Shown here: positions 1 through 11,022 of the stretch, piece by piece
Layout: each line of letters begins with the position of its first letter
Numbering within the stretch: the first letter of the stretch is position 1
Assembly: GCF_042657065.1 (NCBI RefSeq)
Contig: NZ_JBHSNF010000001.1
Location: 1,736,001 to 1,800,000 of the forward strand
Reading direction: 5' to 3'
Length of the DNA: 64,000 bases
Origin: Rhodanobacter ginsengisoli
Lineage (GTDB): Bacteria; Pseudomonadota; Gammaproteobacteria; Xanthomonadales; Rhodanobacteraceae
Made by a program: the position numbers and the translations under genes
The notes under the pieces: generated by a model
What the model saw: the letters and a program-made list of their open reading frames with translations, nothing else
What the model was told of the DNA's origin: nothing
Databases searched by the model: none

Positions 1-444
1 GTGTTGCACCGAGGTTTCGGTAAGCACCTGCTGCAGGGTGGCGGCAAAGTTGTCGAGCACCACGATCGCCTTCGCACCGGCATCCTCCAGCTGATGCCTG
101 AGTTCGCGCGCCGTGTACATCGGGTTGGTGTTGACCACCACCAGGCCGGCGCGCAGCGCGCCGAACAGGGCAATCGGATACTGCAGCACGTTAGGCATCA
201 TGATCGCGATGCGATCGCCCTTGCCGAGTTTGAGCTCGCCGGTCAGATAGCCGGCGAACTGGCGACTCATCTCGTCGATCTGTCCGTAGCTGAGCTTGCG
301 GCCGAAATTGGCGAATGCCGGCTTGTCGCGAAAACGTTCGAACGCCTCATCCAGAACCGCTGTCACCGAAGCATATTTGTCGACGTCGATCTGCTCGGCC
401 ACGCCTGCCGGATAGTGAGCCAGCCACGGACGTTCATTGCTCAT
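1..444 (-). CDS. fadD: Long-chain fatty acid-CoA ligase, N-terminal part (cut by window edge)
   Basis: The first 148 codons of an AMP-forming acyl-CoA synthetase, reading out of the window. The protein starts MSNERPWLAHYPAGV and continues with the N-terminal ANL-superfamily region (FGRKLSYGQIDEMS, then GDRIAIMMPNVLQYPIALFG, then NTNPMYTARELRHQLEDAGA), which matches FadD-type long-chain ligases. These enzymes activate fatty acids to acyl-CoA at the inner membrane for beta-oxidation. The AMP-binding P-loop and the catalytic C-terminal domain lie outside the window. The gene is divergent from the small lipoprotein gene at 586. FadD versus a medium-chain homologue cannot be settled from this fragment. 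Confidence 0.88.
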   Translation of the reverse strand, partial: MSNERPWLAHYPAGVAEQIDVDKYASVTAVLDEAFERFRDKPAFANFGRKLSYGQIDEMSRQFAGYLTGELKLGKGDRIAIMMPNVLQYPIALFGALRAGLVVVNTNPMYTARELRHQLEDAGAKAIVVLDNFAATLQQVLTETSVQH

Positions 445-585
445 GCTTGGGTTCCCTGTTCTTATCGTGGATCATGATCGATGATGGCCTGCGGATGCTT
501 GCAGCCTTAAGCATGAGCCATATGCCGGCTCATTGGAGCATACGCCCGCGTATAGCGGCAAGCCACACTGCAGCGAGTTGCCGAC

Positions 586-1032
586 ATGTTGCGATGGAAA
601 AAATCCGCTGGTCTGCTGACTGCGTTGGTGGTGTGCGCGGTGAGCCTGGCCGCCTGCCGACACCGGCCCGATGAGGTGCAGGTGCGCGAGGCGATCGCCG
701 CCGTGGCGACGGCGGCCGAAGCGGGTGCCGCCAGTGACGTGGTGGCGCCACTGAGCGACGACTTCGATGGCAATGCCGGCGAGCTGGATCGCCGTTCATT
801 GGGCAACCTGATCCGACTCTTCGCACTGCGTGGCGAGCATGTCGGCGTGACGCTGGGGCCGATCGGAATCGAACATCGCGGCACGCGGATGGTGGCCACC
901 TTCACCGTGACCCTGACCAGCGGCAGCCATCTGCTACCCGACCAGCTGGGTCTCTATCGGGTCGAATCGGCCTGGCGCAACGAGGAGGGCAAATGGCGCT
1001 GCTACACGGCGAGCTGGACGCATGCGATGTGA
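586..1032 (+). CDS. Small predicted lipoprotein of unknown function
   Basis: A 148-residue protein with a lipoprotein signal: positive MLRWKK start, hydrophobic stretch, and lipobox LAAC with the cysteine near residue 24. The mature part begins RHRPDEVQVREAIAAVATAAEAG and looks like an NTF2-like or DUF4440-like alpha+beta fold (a helix followed by strands such as TRMVATFTVTLTSG and a closing WRCYTASWTHAM). That fold assignment is an impression, not a firm match. It is probably anchored in the envelope. It stands alone between fadD and a bidirectional terminator. Confidence 0.7.
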   Translation: MLRWKKSAGLLTALVVCAVSLAACRHRPDEVQVREAIAAVATAAEAGAASDVVAPLSDDFDGNAGELDRRSLGNLIRLFALRGEHVGVTLGPIGIEHRGTRMVATFTVTLTSGSHLLPDQLGLYRVESAWRNEEGKWRCYTASWTHAM

Positions 1033-1055
1033 AAAGTCACGGGTGCCGCAACAGC

Positions 1056-1083
1056 AAACCGCCCCGGAGGCCGGGGCGGTTTC
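1056..1083. terminator. Bidirectional rho-independent terminator
   Basis: A perfect 10-bp GC stem (ACCGCCCCGG / CCGGGGCGGT) with a 3-nt loop lies between the convergent lipoprotein gene and acnA, with A- and T-rich flanks. It can serve both genes. Confidence 0.75.
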
Positions 1084-1108
1084 TGTCTTGCGCAAGTCAG
1101 GCTGAAAC

Positions 1109-3859
<2,751 letters not shown>

Positions 3860-4111
3860 GGGGGAGCTCCTGGCTGAATCCTGCGGCTGGGATATTCGAA
3901 CGATGGCGATGGGGTTCGCCGGAACGGCAAAAACGCAATTATCGCCTAAACAGGGTAACCACGGCGTGCACGCCGCCTGTGGCGCATCATCGGATCTCCG
4001 CCGATTGGCCCTGGCGGTTAGACTTCGCACATGCAGTCGTCTGTAGTTCACCGAACAGCATGCCCTCGATATCCACCATGCACAAACGCCTTTAATGACA
4101 TGCAGCATTCG

Positions 4112-5044
4112 ATGATTTCGATGACCCTCGCCGCCGTCTCGCTGCGCGACCTCGCGCTGGTGCAGGCGGTGCAGCGCCATGGCAGTTTCAACCGCGCGGC
4201 ACGGGCGATGCACATCAGCCCGTCCGGCCTGTCGCATCAGGTACAGAAGGTGGAGTTGGCGCTGGGAACGCCGCTGTTCGAGCGCGGCGGTCGGCGCATC
4301 GTGCCGACCGCCGGCGGGCAGCGGCTGTTGCAGCAGATCGACGCGGTGCTGGCGTCGGCCGAACACCTGCAGCAGCTGGCCCGCGCCGGCGACGTCGCCT
4401 TCGGCGGCGAGCTGCGCCTGGGCGTGCCGGCGTCACTGGGGCCGTATCTGCTGCCGCACCTCATCGCACCGTTCCCGCAGCATTTCCCGGGTGCACGGCT
4501 GGATATCTCCGAGGGCAAGCCGCGCGGTCTGCTGCGCCGCCTGCAGGAAGGCGAACTCGACGCGGTGCTGGCGCCACCGGCCCCGGCGGTCAGCGGCATT
4601 GCGGTGCGCCCGCTGTTCAGCGAACCGTGGCAGCTGATGCTGCGGGCGGATCATCCGCTGGCGGGAAAATCCAGCATTGCACTGGCTCAGCTCGATCCGG
4701 CCGAGGCGACCCTGATGGCGGAGAGTCATGCCGATGGCCTCGCATGCGATGGCAGCGAGCATGGCCATGTGCAGGACGTGAGCCTGGAAAGCCTAGCCGC
4801 GCTGGTCAGTTTGCGCGGCGGCTATGCGCTGGTGCCGGCACTCGCGCACGAACGGCTGGCCTCGATGCCGAACATCGTGCTGGCCGGGTTGAAGGGGCAG
4901 GCGAGCGGGCGGGAGATCGCGCTGTACTGGCGCGATGCCTCGCCCTGGCACGATGATCTTCAGGCTTTCGCCGAGTTGCTGCGCAAGCTGGCGCGCCAGC
5001 GTCCGGGCCTGCGGGTGATGGGGGCGAAGCCGAAGACGGCCTGA
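4112..5044 (+). CDS. LysR-family transcriptional regulator, OxyR-like
   Basis: About 310 residues. The N-terminal winged helix-turn-helix (LRDLALVQAVQRHGSFNRAA, then HISPSGLSHQVQKVE) is followed by a periplasmic-binding-protein-like effector domain. The effector domain resembles OxyR near SLESLAALVSLRGGYALVPALA. OxyR-type redox sensing needs two cysteines; only one is visible here (GLACDG), so peroxide sensing by a disulfide is doubtful. In-frame ATGs at 4031, 4100, 4112 and 4121 make the exact start uncertain; 4112 leaves the usual short lead-in to the HTH. The gene is divergent from acnA, which suggests it may control acnA (inference). Confidence 0.88.
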   Translation: MISMTLAAVSLRDLALVQAVQRHGSFNRAARAMHISPSGLSHQVQKVELALGTPLFERGGRRIVPTAGGQRLLQQIDAVLASAEHLQQLARAGDVAFGGELRLGVPASLGPYLLPHLIAPFPQHFPGARLDISEGKPRGLLRRLQEGELDAVLAPPAPAVSGIAVRPLFSEPWQLMLRADHPLAGKSSIALAQLDPAEATLMAESHADGLACDGSEHGHVQDVSLESLAALVSLRGGYALVPALAHERLASMPNIVLAGLKGQASGREIALYWRDASPWHDDLQAFAELLRKLARQRPGLRVMGAKPKTA

Positions 5045-5134
5045 CGCCTCTCCAGGTGGCAGACCCGGGTGCCGATGCTTCGCGCGGATAGACGATCGGC
5101 GACTTCCTTGCTGGAGGGGTCAGGTGGTGTGCGC

Positions 5135-6388
5135 ATGAAGGGTTTCCTCATCGTTCTGCTGGGCCTGGCCACGGCGCTGACGATGGACTGCGCCAACGCG
5201 GGCGACGCGCCAGGCGCAATCGATGCAGGAGGCGCAACGACCACCTCCCTGTCTTATGACGGTGCGACCATCTTCGATCTGCACGGGGGCCGCGGCCGTT
5301 CCTCCACCTATGTCGGCAACCTGCATCTGCGCAGCCTGGTGGATCTCCAGCGTGCCCTGGGATGGGCCGATACCAGTGCCTTCGTCGACGCGCTGTGGAT
5401 CCATGGCGGCCAGCCCGACCGGTTCGTGGGAGACGCGCTGGGGGTCAGCAATCTGTCCGCACCGCCCGGTGCGCAGATCGAAGAGCTCTGGTTGGAGCAC
5501 AATTTCGACCCGTCGGGCGTCTCGCTACTGGCCGGGTTGTACGATCTCAATAGTGAGTTTTATCGCCTGCAATCGGGCGGGTTGTTCCTCAACAGTGCCT
5601 TCGGCATCGGGCCCGAATTCGCGCAGAGCGGCATCGAGGGTCCGTCGATCTTTCCGCGCACCTCGCTGGGCGTCCGCGTGGCCTGGAAGCCGGCAGCCAG
5701 GGTGGTGCTGCGTGCCGCGGTGCTGGATGGCGTGCCGCTGATCCGGACCGACCAGCGCCTGGGTGCTTTCAGGCAGGACGACGGCCTGCTTTATGTGGCC
5801 GAACTGGCGCTGCTCGACCGACCCGGTGCCGGGATGGCGAACGACCCGCGCACGCGCATCGGGCGCAATGCGATGCTGCCGGCCTATCGGGGCAAACTCG
5901 CGTTCGGCGCGTGGCACTACACCACCCTGTTCGATCGACTCGATCCGGCCTTGCCGCCGCGGAATCAACGCGGGGCGTCCGGCTTCTACGCCGTCGGCGA
6001 CCGCGTCGTGGCGCGTGACCCTTCCGATCCGGATCGTGCCCTGTCCGCGTTCGCCCAACTGGGCTGGGGCGATGCCGACGTGTTCCGTTTCGGAAAATAC
6101 CTCGGTGCCGGCCTGGTCGTGGCCGGGCCCCTGCGTGGTCGCGGTGCTGATGAGTTCGGCGTAGCCCTGGCGATCGCACGCAACGGTTCGCCATATCGAC
6201 GACAGCAGGCACCGGGTTCGCCAGCCACGCATGCCGAGCGTACGGTGGAGCTGAGCTATCTCGCCCAGATCACCCCGAGGCTCGCCGTGCAGCCGGACCT
6301 GCAGTACGTGATCCATCCCGGAACCGATCGCAGTATCCCGAACGCGTGGGTGTTCACCCTGCGCTTCGAGGTGTCGACGGGGATCTAG
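5135..6388 (+). CDS. OprB-like carbohydrate-selective porin
   Basis: A 417-residue outer-membrane protein. A signal peptide (MKGFLIVLLGLATALTMDCANA) precedes a beta-rich barrel typical of the OprB family: LSYDGATIFDLHGG at the mature N terminus, then IEELWLEHNF, LAGLYDLNSEFY, FGIGPEFAQSG, and a C-terminal strand ending WVFTLRFEVSTGI. OprB porins pass sugars and other small solutes. The ATG at 5135 was chosen because it begins the signal peptide; the frame is open upstream. It follows the LysR gene by about 90 bases and may be cotranscribed, ending at the terminator at 6461. Confidence 0.85.
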   Translation: MKGFLIVLLGLATALTMDCANAGDAPGAIDAGGATTTSLSYDGATIFDLHGGRGRSSTYVGNLHLRSLVDLQRALGWADTSAFVDALWIHGGQPDRFVGDALGVSNLSAPPGAQIEELWLEHNFDPSGVSLLAGLYDLNSEFYRLQSGGLFLNSAFGIGPEFAQSGIEGPSIFPRTSLGVRVAWKPAARVVLRAAVLDGVPLIRTDQRLGAFRQDDGLLYVAELALLDRPGAGMANDPRTRIGRNAMLPAYRGKLAFGAWHYTTLFDRLDPALPPRNQRGASGFYAVGDRVVARDPSDPDRALSAFAQLGWGDADVFRFGKYLGAGLVVAGPLRGRGADEFGVALAIARNGSPYRRQQAPGSPATHAERTVELSYLAQITPRLAVQPDLQYVIHPGTDRSIPNAWVFTLRFEVSTGI

Positions 6389-6460
6389 CGGGTTGCCGAC
6401 GCAAGCTTTGCGTCCCATGTCGGTTGTCTCACGTTCCCGGGTGTTGTCAGCGGGACCACA

Positions 6461-6489
6461 AAAAAAGGCCGCCCGGGGGCGGCCTTTTT
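6461..6489. terminator. Bidirectional rho-independent terminator
   Basis: The stem GGCCGCCC / GGGCGGCC is flanked by an A-run on the left and a T-run on the right, between the convergent porin and typA genes. Confidence 0.85.
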
Positions 6490-6505
6490 CGGGTGTGCCG
6501 ACAAC

Positions 6506-8335
6506 TCAGCCCTTGCGCGAAGCCTGCTTGCGATCGTTCTCGGTCAGGTGCTTCTTGCGCAGGCGGATCTCCTTCGGAGTGATCTCGACCAGCTCGTCGT
6601 CCTCGATGAACTCCAGTGCCTGCTCCAGCGAGAACTTGATCGCGGGCGACAGCTGGATCGCGTCGTCCTTGCCCGAGGCACGCATGTTGGTCAGCGGCTT
6701 GCCCTTGATCACGTTGACCGTGAGGTCGTTGTCCTTGGCGTGGATGCCGACCAGCTGGCCTTCATACACTTCGTCGCCTTCGGCGGCGAACAGCTTGCCG
6801 CGATCCTGCAGCGGCCCGAGCGAGTAGGCGGGGGTGGAGCCGGTCGCGTTGGAGATCATCACGCCGTTCTGGCGCTTGGCGATCGCGCCTTCCGCCTTCG
6901 GGCCGTAATGGTCGAACACGTGGAACAGCAGGCCGCCGCCCTGGGTCAGGGTACGGAACTCGGTCTGGAAGCCGATCAGGCCACGCGCCGGGATCTCGTA
7001 GTCCAGCCGCACGCGGCCCTTGCCGTCCGGCTCCATGTTCTTGAGCTGGCCCTTGCGCATGCCCAGGCGCTCCATCACGCCGCCCTGGTGCACTTCCTCC
7101 ACATCGACCACCAACTGCTCGATCGGCTCCTGCTTCTGGCCGTCGATTTCCTTGATGATCACTTCCGGGCGCGACACGGCGAGCTCGTAGCCTTCGCGGC
7201 GCATGTTCTCGATCAGCACCGACAGGTGCAGCTCGCCACGGCCGGAGACGGTGAACTTGTCCGGGTCGGAACCTTCCTCGACCTTCAGCGCCACGTTGTG
7301 CAGGGTCTCGCGCTCGAGACGCTCGCGGATCTGACGGCTGGTGATGAACTTGCCGCCACTCTTGTCCTTGTTGCCGGCAAACGGCGAGTTGTTGACCTGG
7401 AAGGTCATGCTGATGGTCGGCTCGTCGACGGTCAGCGGCTCCAGCGCTTCCGGCGTGTCCAGCGCGCAGACGGTATCGGAGATGCTCAGGTCCTGGATGC
7501 CCGAGATGGCGACGATGTCGCCGGCCTCGGCTTCCTCGACCTCGCGGCGCTCCAGGCCCATGAAGCCCAGCACCTGCAGCACCTTGCCCTGGCGCTTCTT
7601 GCCGTGGCGGTCGACGATGCTGACCGGCATGTTGGTGCGCACCTTGCCGCGCTGGATGCGGCCGATGCCGATCAGGCCGACATAGCTGTTGTAGTCGAGC
7701 TGGCTGATGCGCATCTGGAACGGGCCGACCGGGTCGACCTCCGGCGGCGACACGTGCTTCATGATCGCTTCGTACAGCGGGGTCATGTCGCCTTCGCGGG
7801 CGGTATCTTCCAGGCTGGCATAACCGTGCAGCGCCGAGGCGTAGACGATCGGGAAGTCGAGCTGCTCGTTGGTGCCGCCCAGGCGGTCGAACAGGTCGAA
7901 CACCTGGTCGATGACCCAGTCCGGGCGCGCGCCCGGGCGGTCGATCTTGTTGACCACCACGATCGGCTTGAAGCCCATGTCGAACGCTTTCTGCGTCACG
8001 AAGCGGGTCTGCGGCATCGGGCCGTCCATCGCGTCGACCAGGATCAGCACCGAGTCGACCATCGACAGCACGCGCTCCACCTCGCCACCGAAGTCGGCAT
8101 GGCCCGGGGTGTCGACGATGTTGATCCGGTTGCCGTTCCAGGTGATCGCGGTGTTCTTGGCCAGGATCGTGATGCCACGCTCCTTCTCCTGGTCGTTCGA
8201 GTCCATTACGCGCTCGGTCAGCACCGTTCGCTCGGCCAGCGTGCCGGACTGCTTCAGCAGGCAGTCGACGAGGGTGGTCTTGCCGTGATCGACGTGGGCG
8301 ACGATGGCGATATTGCGCAGATTTTCAATGGACAT
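6506..8335 (-). CDS. typA: Translational GTPase TypA/BipA
   Basis: A 609-residue ribosome-associated GTPase of the EF-G superfamily, involved in ribosome assembly and stress adaptation. The G1 motif AHVDHGKTT is at residues 12-20, followed by RGITILAKNTAI (switch I/G2), DTPGHADFGGEV (G3) and NKIDRPGA (G4). The EF-G-like domains and the BipA-specific C terminus follow. The start MSIENLRNIAIVAHVDHGK matches the family exactly; the frame runs 11 codons further upstream without support. It is a standalone gene. Length is close to the E. coli protein (607). Confidence 0.97.
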   Translation of the reverse strand: MSIENLRNIAIVAHVDHGKTTLVDCLLKQSGTLAERTVLTERVMDSNDQEKERGITILAKNTAITWNGNRINIVDTPGHADFGGEVERVLSMVDSVLILVDAMDGPMPQTRFVTQKAFDMGFKPIVVVNKIDRPGARPDWVIDQVFDLFDRLGGTNEQLDFPIVYASALHGYASLEDTAREGDMTPLYEAIMKHVSPPEVDPVGPFQMRISQLDYNSYVGLIGIGRIQRGKVRTNMPVSIVDRHGKKRQGKVLQVLGFMGLERREVEEAEAGDIVAISGIQDLSISDTVCALDTPEALEPLTVDEPTISMTFQVNNSPFAGNKDKSGGKFITSRQIRERLERETLHNVALKVEEGSDPDKFTVSGRGELHLSVLIENMRREGYELAVSRPEVIIKEIDGQKQEPIEQLVVDVEEVHQGGVMERLGMRKGQLKNMEPDGKGRVRLDYEIPARGLIGFQTEFRTLTQGGGLLFHVFDHYGPKAEGAIAKRQNGVMISNATGSTPAYSLGPLQDRGKLFAAEGDEVYEGQLVGIHAKDNDLTVNVIKGKPLTNMRASGKDDAIQLSPAIKFSLEQALEFIEDDELVEITPKEIRLRKKHLTENDRKQASRKG

Positions 8336-8609
8336 GGAAAGCACTCGGGTGGCGCTTGCAGCCACCACGTGGGTTATCAGAAGGATTAACCCGAGGATTA
8401 TACGGATTTATGTGACAACTTGCTGCATCGCGGCGACATCCGTTCATGCTGCCGCCAGCCGGGGCCTGTCCCGGGGCAGCGGCATGGCGGGGCGCACGCC
8501 GCGACGGGCTGCGCGCAACGGATCGGGGCGGTTCGGCGGACGATGGCGAGTGGCCGGGACGCCGCCCCGGCAAACCGGCGCGCGCGTGCCGCGGCGCCGG
8601 TTGCGTGGG

Positions 8610-9308
8610 TCACTGCAGCAGGTTCACCTGGTCGGTGGCGGTGTACCAGAGCAGCTGATAGTGGCCGTAGGGGTAGTCGAAGCTGTAATCCTCGCCCGCG
8701 ATGGTCGAGGTGTGCACGCCATCGACGATGCAGCTGGCGTAACAGTTGATCTCGTCCACCCATGATTTCATCGAGTACATGTGCGTGCCGAATCGATGGC
8801 CGGCGATGCCCAGCAGGAACGGGCTGTGCACCGAGAGCCCGTAATAGCCGCAGGTGCTGGCGGCGACGTTGAACGGATACATGCCGCACGACCACAGCCC
8901 GTGCACGGCGCCGGCGATGCCGATGAACACGTCCACCTTGGCGGAGACATCGAGCTTGTCGATCTCGCGCATGGCCAGGGTCACGCCCATCGAATGGCCG
9001 ATCACGTCGATGTGCCCGCTGCACGAGCTGGCGATCGCACTGCTGATCGCATTGCGTACCGGCGTCTCCTCGCTGCCGTTGTGGTCGTTGCAGGCGGCAC
9101 AGAGCGCGTTGCCCCAGGCCGGCGCGACGATCTGTGCGTCACTCCAGCCGCGCTGGCGCAGCAGGTCGTAGGTGTTCTGGAAATCGGCAGGACTGCCGGT
9201 GTTGCCATGCACCAGCACCACGGTGTCATGGCAGGTGGCGCGCGCGGACGTCGTGCCCAGCAACAGCAGAAGGGCCAGCAGCCCCGGGACGTGCATCTTG
9301 ATCGACAT
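8610..9308 (-). CDS. Secreted lipase/esterase, alpha/beta hydrolase
   Basis: A 232-residue exported hydrolase. A signal peptide (to about SARA-TCHD) precedes VVLVHGNTGSP (oxyanion region) and the nucleophile elbow GHSMG with Ser106; a catalytic His is plausible in GVHTSTI or GHYQLL near the C terminus. Seven or more cysteines after the signal suggest disulfides in an extracytoplasmic enzyme. The fold and size fit bacterial class-2 triacylglycerol lipases (LipA/EstA-like). It lies downstream of, and in the same direction as, the GntP permease gene. Substrate is unknown; short-chain esters are likely. The 274 bases between this gene's stop side and typA hold nothing recognisable. Confidence 0.8.
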   Translation of the reverse strand: MSIKMHVPGLLALLLLLGTTSARATCHDTVVLVHGNTGSPADFQNTYDLLRQRGWSDAQIVAPAWGNALCAACNDHNGSEETPVRNAISSAIASSCSGHIDVIGHSMGVTLAMREIDKLDVSAKVDVFIGIAGAVHGLWSCGMYPFNVAASTCGYYGLSVHSPFLLGIAGHRFGTHMYSMKSWVDEINCYASCIVDGVHTSTIAGEDYSFDYPYGHYQLLWYTATDQVNLLQ

Positions 9309-9334
9309 CGTTCATCACTCCTTCGCTTCACGAC

Positions 9335-9354
9335 GGTTCCGCTTGCGCGGAACC
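9335..9354. other. Perfect 8-bp hairpin between permease and lipase genes
   Basis: GGTTCCGC-TTGC-GCGGAACC is a perfect inverted repeat with a 4-nt loop and no U-tract. It may be a weak terminator or processing element between the permease gene and the lipase gene. Confidence 0.4.
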
Positions 9355-9451
9355 GGGAGGAGTCGCGTGCGCAGGGCAGGCGACTCCGGATCGGGAGCGA
9401 CGTCGTCAACCGGCACCGGGCCGGTCGGGGGAGTGGCGTCGTTTTTGGCTG

Positions 9452-10849
9452 CTAGACCAGGCCGGTGAGGTAGTACGCGGCGATCACCACCAGCACCGCC
9501 AGGGTCTTGATCACGGTGATCGCGAAGATGTCCTTGTAGGCCTGCCGGTGGGTCAGCCCGGTGACTGCCAGCAGGGTGATCACCGCGCCGTTGTGCGGCA
9601 ACGTGTCCATGCCGCCGGAAGCCATCGCGGCGACCCGGTGCAGCACTTCCATCGGAATGGCGGCGGCCTGCGCGTTGTGGATGAAGGTATCGGCCATCGC
9701 CCCCAGCGCGATGCTCATGCCGCCCGACGCCGAGCCGGTGATGCCGGCCAGGGCGGTGACCGTGACCGCCTCGTTCAGCAGCGGGTTCGGAATCGAATGC
9801 AGGGCGTCGGCGACCAGCTTGAAGCCGGGCAGGGCGGCGATCACGGCGCCGAAGCCATATTCGGAAGCGGTATTCATCGACGCCAGCAGCGCGCCACCGA
9901 CTGCGGCTCTGCTGCCTTCGGCGAAGCGTGCCGTCACCGGCCGCCACGCAGTCAGCAGCACGCACAAGATGCCCAGCAGCAGCGCGCCCTCGACCGCCCA
10001 GATCGCGGCGATCTTCGACACCTGCTGCACCACCGGCGCGGCGTTGCCGACCACCGCCGGCACGAACGACTGGGTCGTGCCGTAGGCGCGCGGGATCAGG
10101 TCGGTCAGCAGCTTGTTGCCCACGCCGACCAGCAGCAGCGGCAGCAGCGCGACCAGCGGATGCGCCAGCCTGCCATGCTCGAACGGTACTGGCTCGTTGA
10201 CCAGGTTGTCGCCATAGCCCTCACCGGCACGGGCCGCCCGGCGCCGGCACCACTCGAGGTAGCTCAGCCCCGCGATCAGGATGAACACCGCGCCGATCGT
10301 GCCCAGCCATGGCGCGGCCCAGGCGGTGGTGCCGAAGAACGAGGTCGGGATGATGTTCTGGATCTGCGGCGTGCCGGGCAGCGAATCCATGGTGAAGGTG
10401 AACGCACCCAGCGCGATCGTGCCGGGGATCAGCCGCTTCGGGATGTCGCTGGCACGGAACAGTTCGGCCGCAAACGGGTAGACCGCGAACACCACCACGA
10501 ACAGCGAGACGCCGCCGTAGGTCAGCAGCGCGCAGACCAGCACGATCGACAGGATCGCGCGGCTGCGCCCGACCAGGTTGATGGTGGCCGCCACGATCGC
10601 CTTGGAAAATCCCGACAGCTCGATCAGCTTGCCGAACAGCGCGCCGAGCATGAATACCGGGAAGTACAGCTTGAGGAAACCGACCATCTTGTCCATGAAC
10701 AGGCCGGTGAAGATCGGCGCGACCAGCGCCGGCTCGGTCAGCAACACCGCACCCAGCGCGGCGATCGGCGCGAACAGGATCACGCTGTAGCCGCGGTACG
10801 CCGCAAACATCAGAAAGCACAACGCGGCCAGCACGATCAGAAATGCCAT
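9452..10849 (-). CDS. GntP-family permease (probable hydroxy-acid:H+ symporter)
   Basis: A 465-residue integral membrane protein with about 12-14 hydrophobic segments. Family features are LTYGGVSLFVVVFAVYPFA, the TMDSLPGTPQIQNIIPTSFFG region, and the C-terminal GITGSASGGMSIALGA plus SGGMDTLPHNGAVITLL. The GntP family takes up gluconate and related hydroxy acids by proton symport; in pseudomonads a relative sits beside 3-hydroxybutyrate dehydrogenase. The ATG at 10849 (MAFLIVLAALCFLMFAAYRG) is the natural membrane-protein start. It is divergent from a TonB-dependent receptor and close to a PHB depolymerase gene, so 3-hydroxybutyrate is a reasonable guess for the substrate (inference). Confidence 0.85.
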   Translation of the reverse strand: MAFLIVLAALCFLMFAAYRGYSVILFAPIAALGAVLLTEPALVAPIFTGLFMDKMVGFLKLYFPVFMLGALFGKLIELSGFSKAIVAATINLVGRSRAILSIVLVCALLTYGGVSLFVVVFAVYPFAAELFRASDIPKRLIPGTIALGAFTFTMDSLPGTPQIQNIIPTSFFGTTAWAAPWLGTIGAVFILIAGLSYLEWCRRRAARAGEGYGDNLVNEPVPFEHGRLAHPLVALLPLLLVGVGNKLLTDLIPRAYGTTQSFVPAVVGNAAPVVQQVSKIAAIWAVEGALLLGILCVLLTAWRPVTARFAEGSRAAVGGALLASMNTASEYGFGAVIAALPGFKLVADALHSIPNPLLNEAVTVTALAGITGSASGGMSIALGAMADTFIHNAQAAAIPMEVLHRVAAMASGGMDTLPHNGAVITLLAVTGLTHRQAYKDIFAITVIKTLAVLVVIAAYYLTGLV

Positions 10850-11022
10850 CCCTGCGGTTCCCCATGTGGTCTTGGTCGGAATCGACGAAGGCCCGAGTAT
10901 CCGCGCGTGCCTCCGGCGCGGGCACTGTACGAAGGTACAAGTGTGCGGGTGTCGCCGGCTGCCTACTCTTGGCTGCATCAGCGTCCATCGTCGATGGTTG
11001 CGACTATAGGGAAGGGGAAAAC

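Noticed and set aside
6548..8389. Long plus-strand frame opposite typA
   Set aside because: Antisense shadow of typA with low-complexity His/Asp/Leu composition.
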